Shown one piece after another: positions 33,320 through 40,517 of a DNA stretch of 41,117 nucleotides. Each line of letters begins with the position of its first letter. The first letter of the stretch is position 1. The notes under the pieces were generated by a model. The model saw nothing but the letters and a program-made list of their open reading frames with translations. It had not been told where the DNA came from and did no database searches. The position numbers and the translations under genes were made by a program. Origin of the DNA: Candidatus Alistipes intestinigallinarum (GTDB taxonomy: Bacteria > Bacteroidota > Bacteroidia > Bacteroidales > Rikenellaceae). The DNA lies in the NCBI GenBank assembly GCA_019115745.1, contig DXDA01000015.1:1-41117 (forward strand), in the 5' to 3' direction.

Positions 33320-34378
33320 ATGGAACAGAAAACCTTCGATCCGGATGGCGTGGGTGTGGCCACCGGAACCTATTTCGGCCTGCCGTTCGAACCCGAGACC
33401 TCGGAACTGGTGCTGATCTCGGCACCGTGGGACGTGACGGTCTCCTACGGGGCGGGAACGGCCTATGCCCCGGATGCGATCATCGAGGCGTCGACGCAGC
33501 TCGATTTCTACGAGCCGCTGGCCCCGGATGCCTGGCGGCGGGGTATCGCCACGGCCGACGTGGACTATACGCTGCTGGAGCAGTCGCAACGCCTGCGGAG
33601 CGACGCCGAACGGGTGATCGACCACCTGGAAGGGGGCGGAAGCCTCGACGACGACTACGTCGTGCGCAAGGTCCGGCGGGTGAACGACGGAAGCCGGGCC
33701 CTGAATGCCAATATCGAGGCCCAGGCCGCCCGGTGGCTCGACGCCGGGAAACTCGTCGGGCTGGTCGGCGGCGACCACTCGACCCCCTACGGACTGATCC
33801 GTGCCCTGGGTGCCCGCCGCGCCTCGTTCGGTGTGCTGCACATCGACGCCCACCGCGATCTGCGCGAGGCTTACGAAGGGTTCGAATACTCCCATGCTTC
33901 GATCATGTACAACGTCCTGCGCGACGTCCCGCAGGTGACGCGGCTGGTGCAGGTCGGCGTCCGGGACTTCAGTGCGGCGGAGGCCGCACTGGCGGAGTCC
34001 TCGGAGCGCGTGGCGTCGTTCGACGACCTGTCGCTGAGCGGCGCCCGATTCCGGGGCGAGACGTGGGATGCGCTGTGCCGGAAGATTGTCGAGACGCTCC
34101 CCGAAGAGGTTTACGTCAGTTTCGACATCGACGGTCTGTCGTTCGAAAACTGCCCCCATACGGGAACTCCGGTCTGCGGGGGGCTGAGCTTCAATGAGGC
34201 GGTCTGGCTGCTCGACACGCTGGTGCGTTCGGGCCGTCGGATCGTAGGTTTCGATCTCGTGGAGGTCTGTCCCTCGCCGGAAGGGCGTATCGACGCCATT
34301 ACGGGAGCCCGCATGTTGTGGAAGCTCTGCGGACTGACCCTCAAATCCAATAATCAACCCAATCAGAATTCATTATAG
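33320..34378 (+). CDS. Arginase/agmatinase family ureohydrolase
   Basis: A 352-residue binuclear-manganese hydrolase. All six metal ligands of the family are visible: H153 in GGDHS, D176/H178/D180 in DAHRD, and D269/D271 in SFDID. Downstream, the family's GLDP..PGTGTP segment is altered to GLSFENCPHTGTP. An insert of about 40 residues (near 90-130) separates the N-terminal strand region from the core. It could hydrolyse arginine, agmatine or another guanidino compound; the altered loop prevents a firm choice. It is 2 bases from nhaA and probably co-translated with it. Confidence 0.88.
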   Translation: MEQKTFDPDGVGVATGTYFGLPFEPETSELVLISAPWDVTVSYGAGTAYAPDAIIEASTQLDFYEPLAPDAWRRGIATADVDYTLLEQSQRLRSDAERVIDHLEGGGSLDDDYVVRKVRRVNDGSRALNANIEAQAARWLDAGKLVGLVGGDHSTPYGLIRALGARRASFGVLHIDAHRDLREAYEGFEYSHASIMYNVLRDVPQVTRLVQVGVRDFSAAEAALAESSERVASFDDLSLSGARFRGETWDALCRKIVETLPEEVYVSFDIDGLSFENCPHTGTPVCGGLSFNEAVWLLDTLVRSGRRIVGFDLVEVCPSPEGRIDAITGARMLWKLCGLTLKSNNQPNQNSL

Positions 34379-34380
34379 AG

Positions 34381-35763
34381 ATGCGACTCTTTTCCATGTA
34401 CCGTTGGGTACGAAGCCGACACACGATCGGCATTCGCGGGCGCAACTTCATCGAGGCGCCCTGGGCCGGAGGCGTCGTTCTGGTCGTCTGCGTCCTGATC
34501 GCCATGCTGCTGGCGAACCTTCCCCTGACGAAAACCTACTACCACGATCTGCTCGAAACGGACCTCTCGCTGATGATCCGCTCACCGCAGGGGCTGATCG
34601 ACTGGATGTTCCCGCGCGGAATGAACGTCGAGACGTTCGTCAACGACTGCCTGATGGTGATCTTCTTCTTCTCGGTGGGGCTTGAGATCAAACGGGAGAT
34701 CGTGAACGGACAGCTTTCGAGCGTGCGCCGGGCGATCCTTCCGGTGCTGGCCGCGGCGGGCGGAATGCTGGCCCCGGCGATCATCTTCACGCTGTTCAAC
34801 CACGGCACGGCCGCGGCAAACGGTTGGGGAATCCCCACGGCAACCGACATCGCATTCGCCATCGGAATCATGTCGATCCTCGGCAACCGCGTCCCGATCT
34901 CGCTGAAGATCTTCCTCACGGCCCTGGCCGTGGCGGACGACCTCGGGGCCATTCTGGTCATCGCGCTCTTCTACGGCGGACGCGTGCAGATCGAACTGCT
35001 GCTGCTGGCGCTGGTCATCATGATGATCGTCTACTTCATGAACAAGATGGGCGAAAAGCGGATGATCTGCTACCTGATTCCGGCCATCGTGGTCTGGGGG
35101 CTGTTCTACTACTCGGGCGTCCATTCGACGATCTCGGGCGTGGCCATGGCGATGCTTATCCCGATGGAGCCCCGTTACAGCAAGGAGTATTACATGCACA
35201 AGATGGATTGGCTGAAGACGGTGATGCTGCAGGCCGATAACGGGGAGCCCTTCCCCAATGAGGAGCAGCGCGACTGCCTGCGGCGCATGAACAGGCTGAC
35301 GGCGAATTCGATGGGGATGAGCTACCGGCTGGAACATGCCCTGTCGCCCTATGTGACGTTCCTGATCATGCCGATCTTCGCCCTGGCGAACGCCGGTGTG
35401 GAGATCTCCTCGCTGGAGTACATCAACATCTTCCACTATTCGTCCGAAATCGGATCGGTCGGCATGGGCGTCTTCTTCGGACTGCTGATCGGCAAACCGC
35501 TGGGGATCTTCCTGGCAAGCTGGGGCGCCGTGCGTTCGGGCCTGGCCGAGATGCCTGCGGGCGCCAACTGGCGGATGCTCTTCGCCGTGGCGTGCCTGGG
35601 CGGTATCGGGTTCACGATGTCGCTCTTCGTGGATTCGCTCGCCTATACGGATCAGGACCTGATCGACCGGGGCAAGATCGCCATTCTGATGGGTTCGGTG
35701 GCTGCCGCAATTTTCGGAAGCCTCCTGATTCTGTTCATTTCGCGCAAGAACCTGAAAGCATGA
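34381..35763 (+). CDS. nhaA: Na+/H+ antiporter NhaA
   Basis: Inner-membrane antiporter that exports Na+ in exchange for protons and helps with alkaline pH and salt. The 460-residue protein has about 12 membrane segments, the TATDIAFAIG motif (153-162, matching the T132-D133 region of E. coli) and the ion-binding D186-D187 in LAVADDLGAI. The C-terminal GGIGFTMSLF is also typical. It is longer than E. coli NhaA (388) mainly in a hydrophilic loop (near 265-315). It overlaps the next gene by four bases (ATGA). Confidence 0.95.
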   Translation: MRLFSMYRWVRSRHTIGIRGRNFIEAPWAGGVVLVVCVLIAMLLANLPLTKTYYHDLLETDLSLMIRSPQGLIDWMFPRGMNVETFVNDCLMVIFFFSVGLEIKREIVNGQLSSVRRAILPVLAAAGGMLAPAIIFTLFNHGTAAANGWGIPTATDIAFAIGIMSILGNRVPISLKIFLTALAVADDLGAILVIALFYGGRVQIELLLLALVIMMIVYFMNKMGEKRMICYLIPAIVVWGLFYYSGVHSTISGVAMAMLIPMEPRYSKEYYMHKMDWLKTVMLQADNGEPFPNEEQRDCLRRMNRLTANSMGMSYRLEHALSPYVTFLIMPIFALANAGVEISSLEYINIFHYSSEIGSVGMGVFFGLLIGKPLGIFLASWGAVRSGLAEMPAGANWRMLFAVACLGGIGFTMSLFVDSLAYTDQDLIDRGKIAILMGSVAAAIFGSLLILFISRKNLKA

Positions 35764-36455
35764 AACGGATTCTTTTGTTTGCGGCGGTCGTGTTGGCCGT
35801 CGGCTGTTCGAAGAAGTCGACGAACGGCGTGAAACTGAAGTCGGACCTCGATTCGGTGGCCTATGTCATCGGCATGAACGTGGGGCTGAATCTGCAGCGC
35901 ATGGATTCGACGCTCAACGTGGCGGCGGTCTGCGAGGGTATCCGGGATGTCTTCGAGGGGGATCCGCGCATGACGGTGGAGGCTGCCGAGACCTTCTACC
36001 TGAGTTACGTGAACTATGCTCTGCCGGAGAAGGCCCGGGCCTATGAGGAGCAGTTCCTGGCCGATATCGCCAAGTCGAACCGTTCGTATGCCCGGACGTC
36101 GTCGGGCGTGACCTATACGGTCGAGGAGGTCGGGGACCAGGATCGGATCCCGACGTCGGACCGGGACAGCGTGGCGTTGCGCTGGGTGATCCGCACGGCG
36201 GACGGAAAGGATATCGTCTCCTCCTACGAACGGGGTGATACGGTTCGGTCGACGCTCCGGAACCTCAATCGGGGTGTGCAGGAGAGCCTGAAACTGATCG
36301 GTGCCGGAGGACGGATCCAGGCGTGGCTGCCGGCCGACATGGCCTACGGTGCCGAGGGCGATGCCGAACTGGGCATTGCTCCGAATGCCACGCTCTACTA
36401 CGAGATCGAGTTGCTCGATGTGGATAAATATGCGAATCGTTTCCGCCGCAGATAA
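35760..36455 (+). CDS. FKBP-type lipoprotein, probably without isomerase activity
   Basis: A 231-residue predicted lipoprotein (lipobox LAVGC, Cys16) with an FKBP N-terminal dimer-like domain (SDLDSVAYVIGMNVGLNL, near 29-46) and a C-terminal FKBP fold ending APNATLYYEIELLDV. The expected active-site residues are missing: the YTG..FDS segment reads RWVIRTADGKDIVSS and the VIPGW segment reads NRGVQES, so it is probably a chaperone-like remnant. It is translationally coupled to nhaA and followed by an intact relative. Confidence 0.82.
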   Translation: MKRILLFAAVVLAVGCSKKSTNGVKLKSDLDSVAYVIGMNVGLNLQRMDSTLNVAAVCEGIRDVFEGDPRMTVEAAETFYLSYVNYALPEKARAYEEQFLADIAKSNRSYARTSSGVTYTVEEVGDQDRIPTSDRDSVALRWVIRTADGKDIVSSYERGDTVRSTLRNLNRGVQESLKLIGAGGRIQAWLPADMAYGAEGDAELGIAPNATLYYEIELLDVDKYANRFRRR

Positions 36456-36506
36456 TTTAGCCGATAATTTACGGGAATAAAATCGACCGATCATACAATA
36501 TTTTAC

Positions 36507-36514
36507 TATCTTTG
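36507..36514 (+). promoter_or_regulatory. Promoter -7 box of the second FKBP gene
   Basis: TATCTTTG, 45 bases before the start at 36560, so this gene can be expressed apart from the ureohydrolase-nhaA operon. Confidence 0.6.
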
Positions 36515-36559
36515 CGCGTACGAAACAAAAGCAAACATCTAAACAATAGTCAAACGATC

Positions 36560-37672
36560 ATGAAAAAAGTCTTTTTTGTTGCGGCACTTGCGGGTGCGGC
36601 AATGCTCGCCTCCTGCGGGGGCAACAAGACCGGAGTTCAGATGGGCAGCCTGTCGGAATTCGACTCGCTGTCGTATGCCCTCGGTGCGAACATCGGTTAC
36701 GGAATCAACTATGAGATGAAGGATATTCCGTTCGACTTCAAGGCCGTGGACAAGGGTATCCGGGAGGGCGCTCTGGGCGAGGCTTCGCAGCCTCACGACG
36801 AGGCCCTGAACATGCTGCGCGAGTATTTCATGTCGAAGCGCGGAATGCGTGCCCAGGCAATCGCCAAGAAGCGTGCCGAGGCCGACAGCGTACGCCTTGC
36901 GGGCGGCGATTCCACGAAGGTGGAGTATCCGGCTGCCGATCCCGAGATGTTCGAGTCGGAGGAGGAGCGCACCGAGTTGTCGTATGCCTTCGGTAGCGAC
37001 ATCGGCTACAACATCGCCCAGAGCGGTATGCCGATCCAGTTGGTATGGATTATCGAGGCCATGCAGAACGTCCGCGACAACAACGCCAAGATGGAAGAGG
37101 ACGCCGTCAACCAGTATCTGCAGTATTACTTCATGGTAAAGCGCCCCGCAGAGAACGCTGCCGCTTCGAAGACCTGGCTGGAGAAGATCGAGAAGAAGTC
37201 GGGTGTGAAGAAGACCGAGTCGGGCCTGCTCTACAAGGTTCAGGAGATGGGCGACACGACGGTGATGGCCAAGGATCCGCGCGACGTGGTGAAGGTCCAC
37301 TATACGGGCCGCACGCGTGAGGGCAAGGTCTTCGATACATCGAAGTTCGCAAACCGCACGAAGGAGCAGCAGGAGATGATCAAACAGCAGCGTCCGGACG
37401 ACTACGACAAGGACGAGCCGGTAGAGTTCCCGCTGAACCGCGTCATCCCGGGCTGGACCGAGGGTCTGCAGCTCGTGGGCAAGGGCGGAACGATCACGCT
37501 GTGGATCCCCTCCGACCTGGCTTACGGTCCGCGCGGTGCAGGCCGTGACATCGGCCCGAACGAGGCGCTGGAGTTCGAGGTTGAGCTGATCGACGTGACG
37601 CCGTACGTAGAGCCGGCGCCTGCCGATTCGACGGCTACGGCCGAGACGCCTGCCGTAGAGCCCGCGAAATAA
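36560..37672 (+). CDS. FKBP-type peptidyl-prolyl isomerase lipoprotein with two N-domains
   Basis: A 370-residue lipoprotein (lipobox LASC, Cys19), predicted to help fold envelope proteins. Two related FKBP_N-like units are visible: SLSYALGANIGY at 37-48 and ELSYAFGSDIGY at 139-150, each followed by a helical segment with an I-x-A/G-M/I-x-N/E-V/G pattern. The C-terminal FKBP domain (about 218-346) keeps the active-site pattern VHYTGRTREGKVFDTS, RVIPGWTEGL and IPSDLAYGPRG. It ends with a Pro/Ala/Thr tail. Distinct from its degenerate neighbour by the second N-unit and the intact catalytic domain. Confidence 0.92.
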   Translation: MKKVFFVAALAGAAMLASCGGNKTGVQMGSLSEFDSLSYALGANIGYGINYEMKDIPFDFKAVDKGIREGALGEASQPHDEALNMLREYFMSKRGMRAQAIAKKRAEADSVRLAGGDSTKVEYPAADPEMFESEEERTELSYAFGSDIGYNIAQSGMPIQLVWIIEAMQNVRDNNAKMEEDAVNQYLQYYFMVKRPAENAAASKTWLEKIEKKSGVKKTESGLLYKVQEMGDTTVMAKDPRDVVKVHYTGRTREGKVFDTSKFANRTKEQQEMIKQQRPDDYDKDEPVEFPLNRVIPGWTEGLQLVGKGGTITLWIPSDLAYGPRGAGRDIGPNEALEFEVELIDVTPYVEPAPADSTATAETPAVEPAK

Positions 37673-37685
37673 GGGAGCCCGTAGT

Positions 37686-37762
37686 CTCCTCTCCCGTCCG
37701 AGAGGAGGGGAGGGGTGAAAAGAGGCATGGAAAGCCCGACGTATCGAATACGTCGGGCTTTC
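37686..37762 (+). terminator. Terminator region after the second FKBP gene
   Basis: A strong stem of 15 bp (37730-37744 with 37748-37762, loop CGA) followed by TCTGCTG. Upstream is a smaller hairpin CTCCTCTC/GAGAGGAG (37686-37693, 37700-37707) and a G/A-rich sense tract to 37729. Confidence 0.8.
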
Positions 37763-37871
37763 TGCTGTCATGTAAGGCGAGAAGCCCCGAACGGCAACCC
37801 TGCCTTGTCCCTGCTCTGATACGTTGCGGTTGAAACCCAGTTCCGCTCCTCCAGACCCTTCAGAGAGATGA

Positions 37872-37907
37872 AAAACGGCAACCCGTCACGAAGCGGGTTG
37901 CCGTTTT
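37872..37907 (-). terminator. Terminator of the DUF3127 gene
   Basis: Perfect 14-bp stem (37872-37885 with 37894-37907), eight-base loop, followed on the minus strand by T5. It lies 31 bases after the DUF3127 stop. The rest of 37763-37938 holds no feature I recognise. Confidence 0.85.
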
Positions 37908-37938
37908 GGGTTGATGGACCTTTGCCCCTCCCCGGGCC

Positions 37939-38304
37939 TCAGAAGGGCAGGTCGTCGACCTCCTGAGCGGGTCCCGAAGCATAGGCCGGCTCCTCGACGA
38001 TCGGCGGCATCTCCGGCATCGGAGCGGCAGCCTCCTGCTGCTTGGGCTGAATGCGCCAGGCACGAATGTCGGTGTACCAGCGGCCGTTGTACTCCCGCGA
38101 CTCGATGTTCACCGAAACCTGATAGGCGGCACCCTCTTTCAAGCGGGCCACCTCGTCGGGCTTGTTGAAGAAGGTGACGCAGATCTTGCGCGTGAACGAA
38201 CCCTCGTTCATCTCGAAAACGACATCCTGACGCTGCCATTCGCCGCGGGCCGACGTGCCCTTCGTTACCGGCATTATCTTGTAGACGGTTCCTTCGAATT
38301 CCAT
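37939..38304 (-). CDS. DUF3127 protein with an SSB-like acidic tail
   Basis: A 121-residue cytosolic protein of the Bacteroidota DUF3127 family. Residues about 1-90 are beta-rich with EFEGTVYKIMPV, KICVTFFNKPDEV and YNGRWYTDIRAWRI, consistent with an OB-like fold. A Pro/Ala/Glu linker (about 91-113) leads to the C-terminus EVDDLPF. That acidic-hydrophobic end resembles the DDDIPF tip of single-stranded DNA-binding protein, used to recruit repair enzymes. A nucleic-acid role is an inference from this likeness. Single gene with its own -7 box and terminator. Confidence 0.9.
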   Translation of the reverse strand: MEFEGTVYKIMPVTKGTSARGEWQRQDVVFEMNEGSFTRKICVTFFNKPDEVARLKEGAAYQVSVNIESREYNGRWYTDIRAWRIQPKQQEAAAPMPEMPPIVEEPAYASGPAQEVDDLPF

Positions 38305-38383
38305 AGTGAATGTATTGTTTTGGTTGTTAGGAAATTAATGACTTTTCCGGACCGGACGGCCCGTTTGCCGCCGCGCTCCCGTG

Positions 38384-38391
38384 CAAAGATA
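38384..38391 (-). promoter_or_regulatory. Promoter -7 box of the DUF3127 gene
   Basis: TATCTTTG on the minus strand, 79 bases before the start codon, just after the tatC stop (38432). Confidence 0.6.
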
Positions 38392-38431
38392 GGGAATTTT
38401 CGGGGATTTCGGGCCGCCGGGCGCTTGAAAA

Positions 38432-39307
38432 TCAGGCCGACTCCGCCTCCCGAGCCCGCTTGCGCTCGATGCGTGCGGCGAGACGGATGCTCAACTCGTA
38501 GAGCCCGTAGAGCGGGATGATCACCAGAATCAGACTGAAGATGTCGGGCGGGGTGATGATCGCCGAGATGACAAGCAGGATCACGAACGCGTGGCGGCGG
38601 TAACGCTTCAGAAAGGCCGCGGAGACAATCCCCATGCGGGTGAGGAAGTAGATCAGCAGCGGCAGCTCGAAGAGAAAGGCGCACGCCATTGATACGACGA
38701 TCACGGTCGAGAGGTAGTCGCCGATGTCGATCATGTTGGTGATCTCGGGGCTGACCTGGTAGTTGGCGAAGAAGTTGATCGAGAGGGGGACCATGATGAA
38801 GTACCCGAAGAGCAGCCCGGCGAAGAAGCATCCCGATACGGATGTCACGAACCAGCGTGTCCCGGCAATCTCGCGGGGCGTGAGGGCCGGTCGCACGAAG
38901 CGCCAGAACTCCCACAGCACGTAGGGCATGGCCAGGGCGATACCGGCAACGAGCGAGATCTTCATGTGGAGGTTGAACTGCCCGGCCAGCGAGGTGTTGA
39001 TGACCGAGAAGCGGTCCGCGGCGATCTCGAAGGCGGCGACATCGGTGTCGAACGAAGTCCCGAGGGTGTTGTTGAGCCAGGCGGCGACGTGTGCCCACTC
39101 GGCGCCGATCCACGACAACATGCGGTTGGTGGGGAATTCGGCGCTTTTGGGCCCGAAGAGGACGGTGTCGATGATGAAGTGCTTGCAGAAGAAGGCCGCA
39201 ATGCCGATGAGCACGATGGCCAGCGCCCCGCGCACCAGGTGGGGGCGGAGGGCGTCAACGTGCTCGAAGAAGGTCATCTCCGAGGGATCCGCTTCGGGTT
39301 GTTTCAT
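38432..39307 (-). CDS. tatC: Twin-arginine translocase subunit TatC
   Basis: Core inner-membrane receptor of the Tat export pathway. The 291-residue protein has the N-terminal MTFFEHVDALRPHLVR motif, about six membrane segments, and the FVRPALTPREI loop and GIVSAAFLKRYRRHAFV segment typical of the family. The first periplasmic loop is enlarged (about 55-115, Trp/Asn-rich), as in other Bacteroidota. It follows tatA after 42 bases; no tatB is present. Confidence 0.95.
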   Translation of the reverse strand: MKQPEADPSEMTFFEHVDALRPHLVRGALAIVLIGIAAFFCKHFIIDTVLFGPKSAEFPTNRMLSWIGAEWAHVAAWLNNTLGTSFDTDVAAFEIAADRFSVINTSLAGQFNLHMKISLVAGIALAMPYVLWEFWRFVRPALTPREIAGTRWFVTSVSGCFFAGLLFGYFIMVPLSINFFANYQVSPEITNMIDIGDYLSTVIVVSMACAFLFELPLLIYFLTRMGIVSAAFLKRYRRHAFVILLVISAIITPPDIFSLILVIIPLYGLYELSIRLAARIERKRAREAESA

Positions 39308-39349
39308 GCTGTGGCGGGCAGTGGGGGTGTCGGACAGTCCGGTTGAGGG

Positions 39350-39577
39350 TTACTTTTCCGGCTCTTTCTCGACGGATTCCTGTTTCCGGGCGGGCTTTTC
39401 GGCCGGGGTGCTCTCTTCGGCGGTGTAGTCCTTGTTGACGGCATCCTTGAACTCCTTGACGCCGCGTCCGAGGCCGCGCATCAACTCGGGAATCTTGCGC
39501 CCTCCGAAGAGCAGGATGATGACCAGAATGATGACGATGAGTTGGGGCATTCCAATTGCGCCACAGGGGATGAACAT
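39350..39577 (-). CDS. tatA: Twin-arginine translocase pore subunit TatA
   Basis: A 75-residue protein of the TatA/E family, forming the export pore. One membrane helix (about 10-25), then the conserved LLFGGRKIPELMRGLGRGVKEFK with the Phe-Gly hinge and amphipathic helix, then a charged Pro/Glu/Lys tail. Start ATG 39577 (MFIPCGAIG) is preferred over the internal ATG at MPQL because the family usually has this short hydrophobic lead. Followed by tatC. Confidence 0.94.
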   Translation of the reverse strand: MFIPCGAIGMPQLIVIILVIILLFGGRKIPELMRGLGRGVKEFKDAVNKDYTAEESTPAEKPARKQESVEKEPEK

Positions 39578-39663
39578 ATTTTCTGCGTTTTGGTGTTTTT
39601 GCGGTTGGGCCGCTCGCCGCCGCCCGAAAAAACGGATCGGAGCGTACGTCGGCCGATTCGTTG

Positions 39664-39671
39664 CAAAGATA
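39664..39671 (-). promoter_or_regulatory. Promoter -7 box of tatA-tatC
   Basis: TATCTTTG on the minus strand, 87 bases before tatA. It lies right next to the hisIE terminator hairpin (39686-39745). Confidence 0.6.
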
Positions 39672-39685
39672 GCATTAATTTGCAC

Positions 39686-39745
39686 AAAAACGGACGTTCC
39701 GACGGCAAAACTTGCGGGTTTTCGCAGCCGGGACGTCCGTTTTTT
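39686..39745 (-). terminator. Terminator of the his genes
   Basis: Long hairpin: AAAAACGGACGT (39686-39697) pairs with ACGTCCGTTTTT (39733-39744), extended inward by TCC/GGG, with an inner loop of about 30 bases. T5 follows on the minus strand. Lies 114 bases after the hisIE stop. Confidence 0.65.
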
Positions 39746-39769
39746 GCACGATTCCGGGAGACCCTGCGG

Positions 39770-39858
39770 CGGACCATGCGGCCTTCCGGGATCGTTGCGG
39801 GGGTTTGTGGGCTTCCCCTGCCCCTCCTGTTCCTCTTCCGGCCCTTTCCGGTCCGGGG
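39770..39858 (-). repeat. Purine-rich (sense) tract after hisIE
   Basis: Plus-strand C/T-rich segment with repeated CTTCCGG, CCCCTGCCCCTCCTG and CTTTCCGG blocks between the hisIE stop and its terminator. In style it matches the tracts after rny and zapA. Confidence 0.5.
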
Positions 39859-40479
39859 TCAGGAGTGGCGGCGGGCCAGTTCGCGTTCGAGGTCGGCGAT
39901 CGTGCAGCCGGTGGCTTCGAGCAGCACGAGCAGGTGGTAGATGAGGTCCGACGCCTCGTAAATCATGGCGTCGCGGTTTCCGGCCACGGCCTCGATGACC
40001 GTCTCGACAGCCTCCTCGCCGACCTTCTGGGCGATCTTGTTTACGCCGCGCGTGAAGAGCTTCGAGGTGTAGGAGCCTTCGGGCATCTCGGCGTGGCGAC
40101 CCTGGATGACGCTCTGCAGGTAGCGGATGAAGCCTTCGGTTTCGGGCACGGCCTCCCCGAAGCAGGTTTTCGATCCGGTGTGGCAGGTCGGGCCGTGGGG
40201 GATGACACGCACGAGCAGCGTGTCGGCGTCGCAGTCGGCGGCGACCGAGACGATGTCGAGCCAGTGGCCGCTGGTTTCGCCCTTGGTCCAGAGGCATTGC
40301 CGCGAACGGCTGTAGAACGTGACGCGCCCTTCGGCGAGGCTCTTCTCGTAGGCTTCGCGGTTCATGTAGCCCAGCATCAGCACCTGCAGGGTGCGGGCAT
40401 CCTGAATGACGGCCGGAACAAGGCCGTCGGGGAGTTTTTCGAGGTTGAGTTCCGAAAACGGAACGGCTTGGATTTTCAT
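39859..40479 (-). CDS. hisIE: Bifunctional phosphoribosyl-AMP cyclohydrolase / phosphoribosyl-ATP pyrophosphatase
   Basis: Catalyses steps two and three of histidine synthesis. The 206-residue protein has HisI at about 1-110, with WTKGETSGHWLDI, the metal motif DCDAD (82-86) and zinc cysteines C83, C99 and C106. HisE follows from about 113, with the helical GEEAVETVIEA and ASDLIYHLLVLLE. Start ATG 40479 (MKIQAVPF), 38 bases after hisF. Last gene of the his operon segment seen here. Confidence 0.96.
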   Translation of the reverse strand: MKIQAVPFSELNLEKLPDGLVPAVIQDARTLQVLMLGYMNREAYEKSLAEGRVTFYSRSRQCLWTKGETSGHWLDIVSVAADCDADTLLVRVIPHGPTCHTGSKTCFGEAVPETEGFIRYLQSVIQGRHAEMPEGSYTSKLFTRGVNKIAQKVGEEAVETVIEAVAGNRDAMIYEASDLIYHLLVLLEATGCTIADLERELARRHS

Positions 40480-40517
40480 GGGATTTTCGTGTTTATCGTA
40501 TTTTTTATCGGTTTGCT

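Noticed and set aside
36451..36471. Direct repeat GATAATTTA twice after the first FKBP gene
   Set aside because: Two short AT-rich copies 12 bases apart, one including the stop codon; too short to claim a function.
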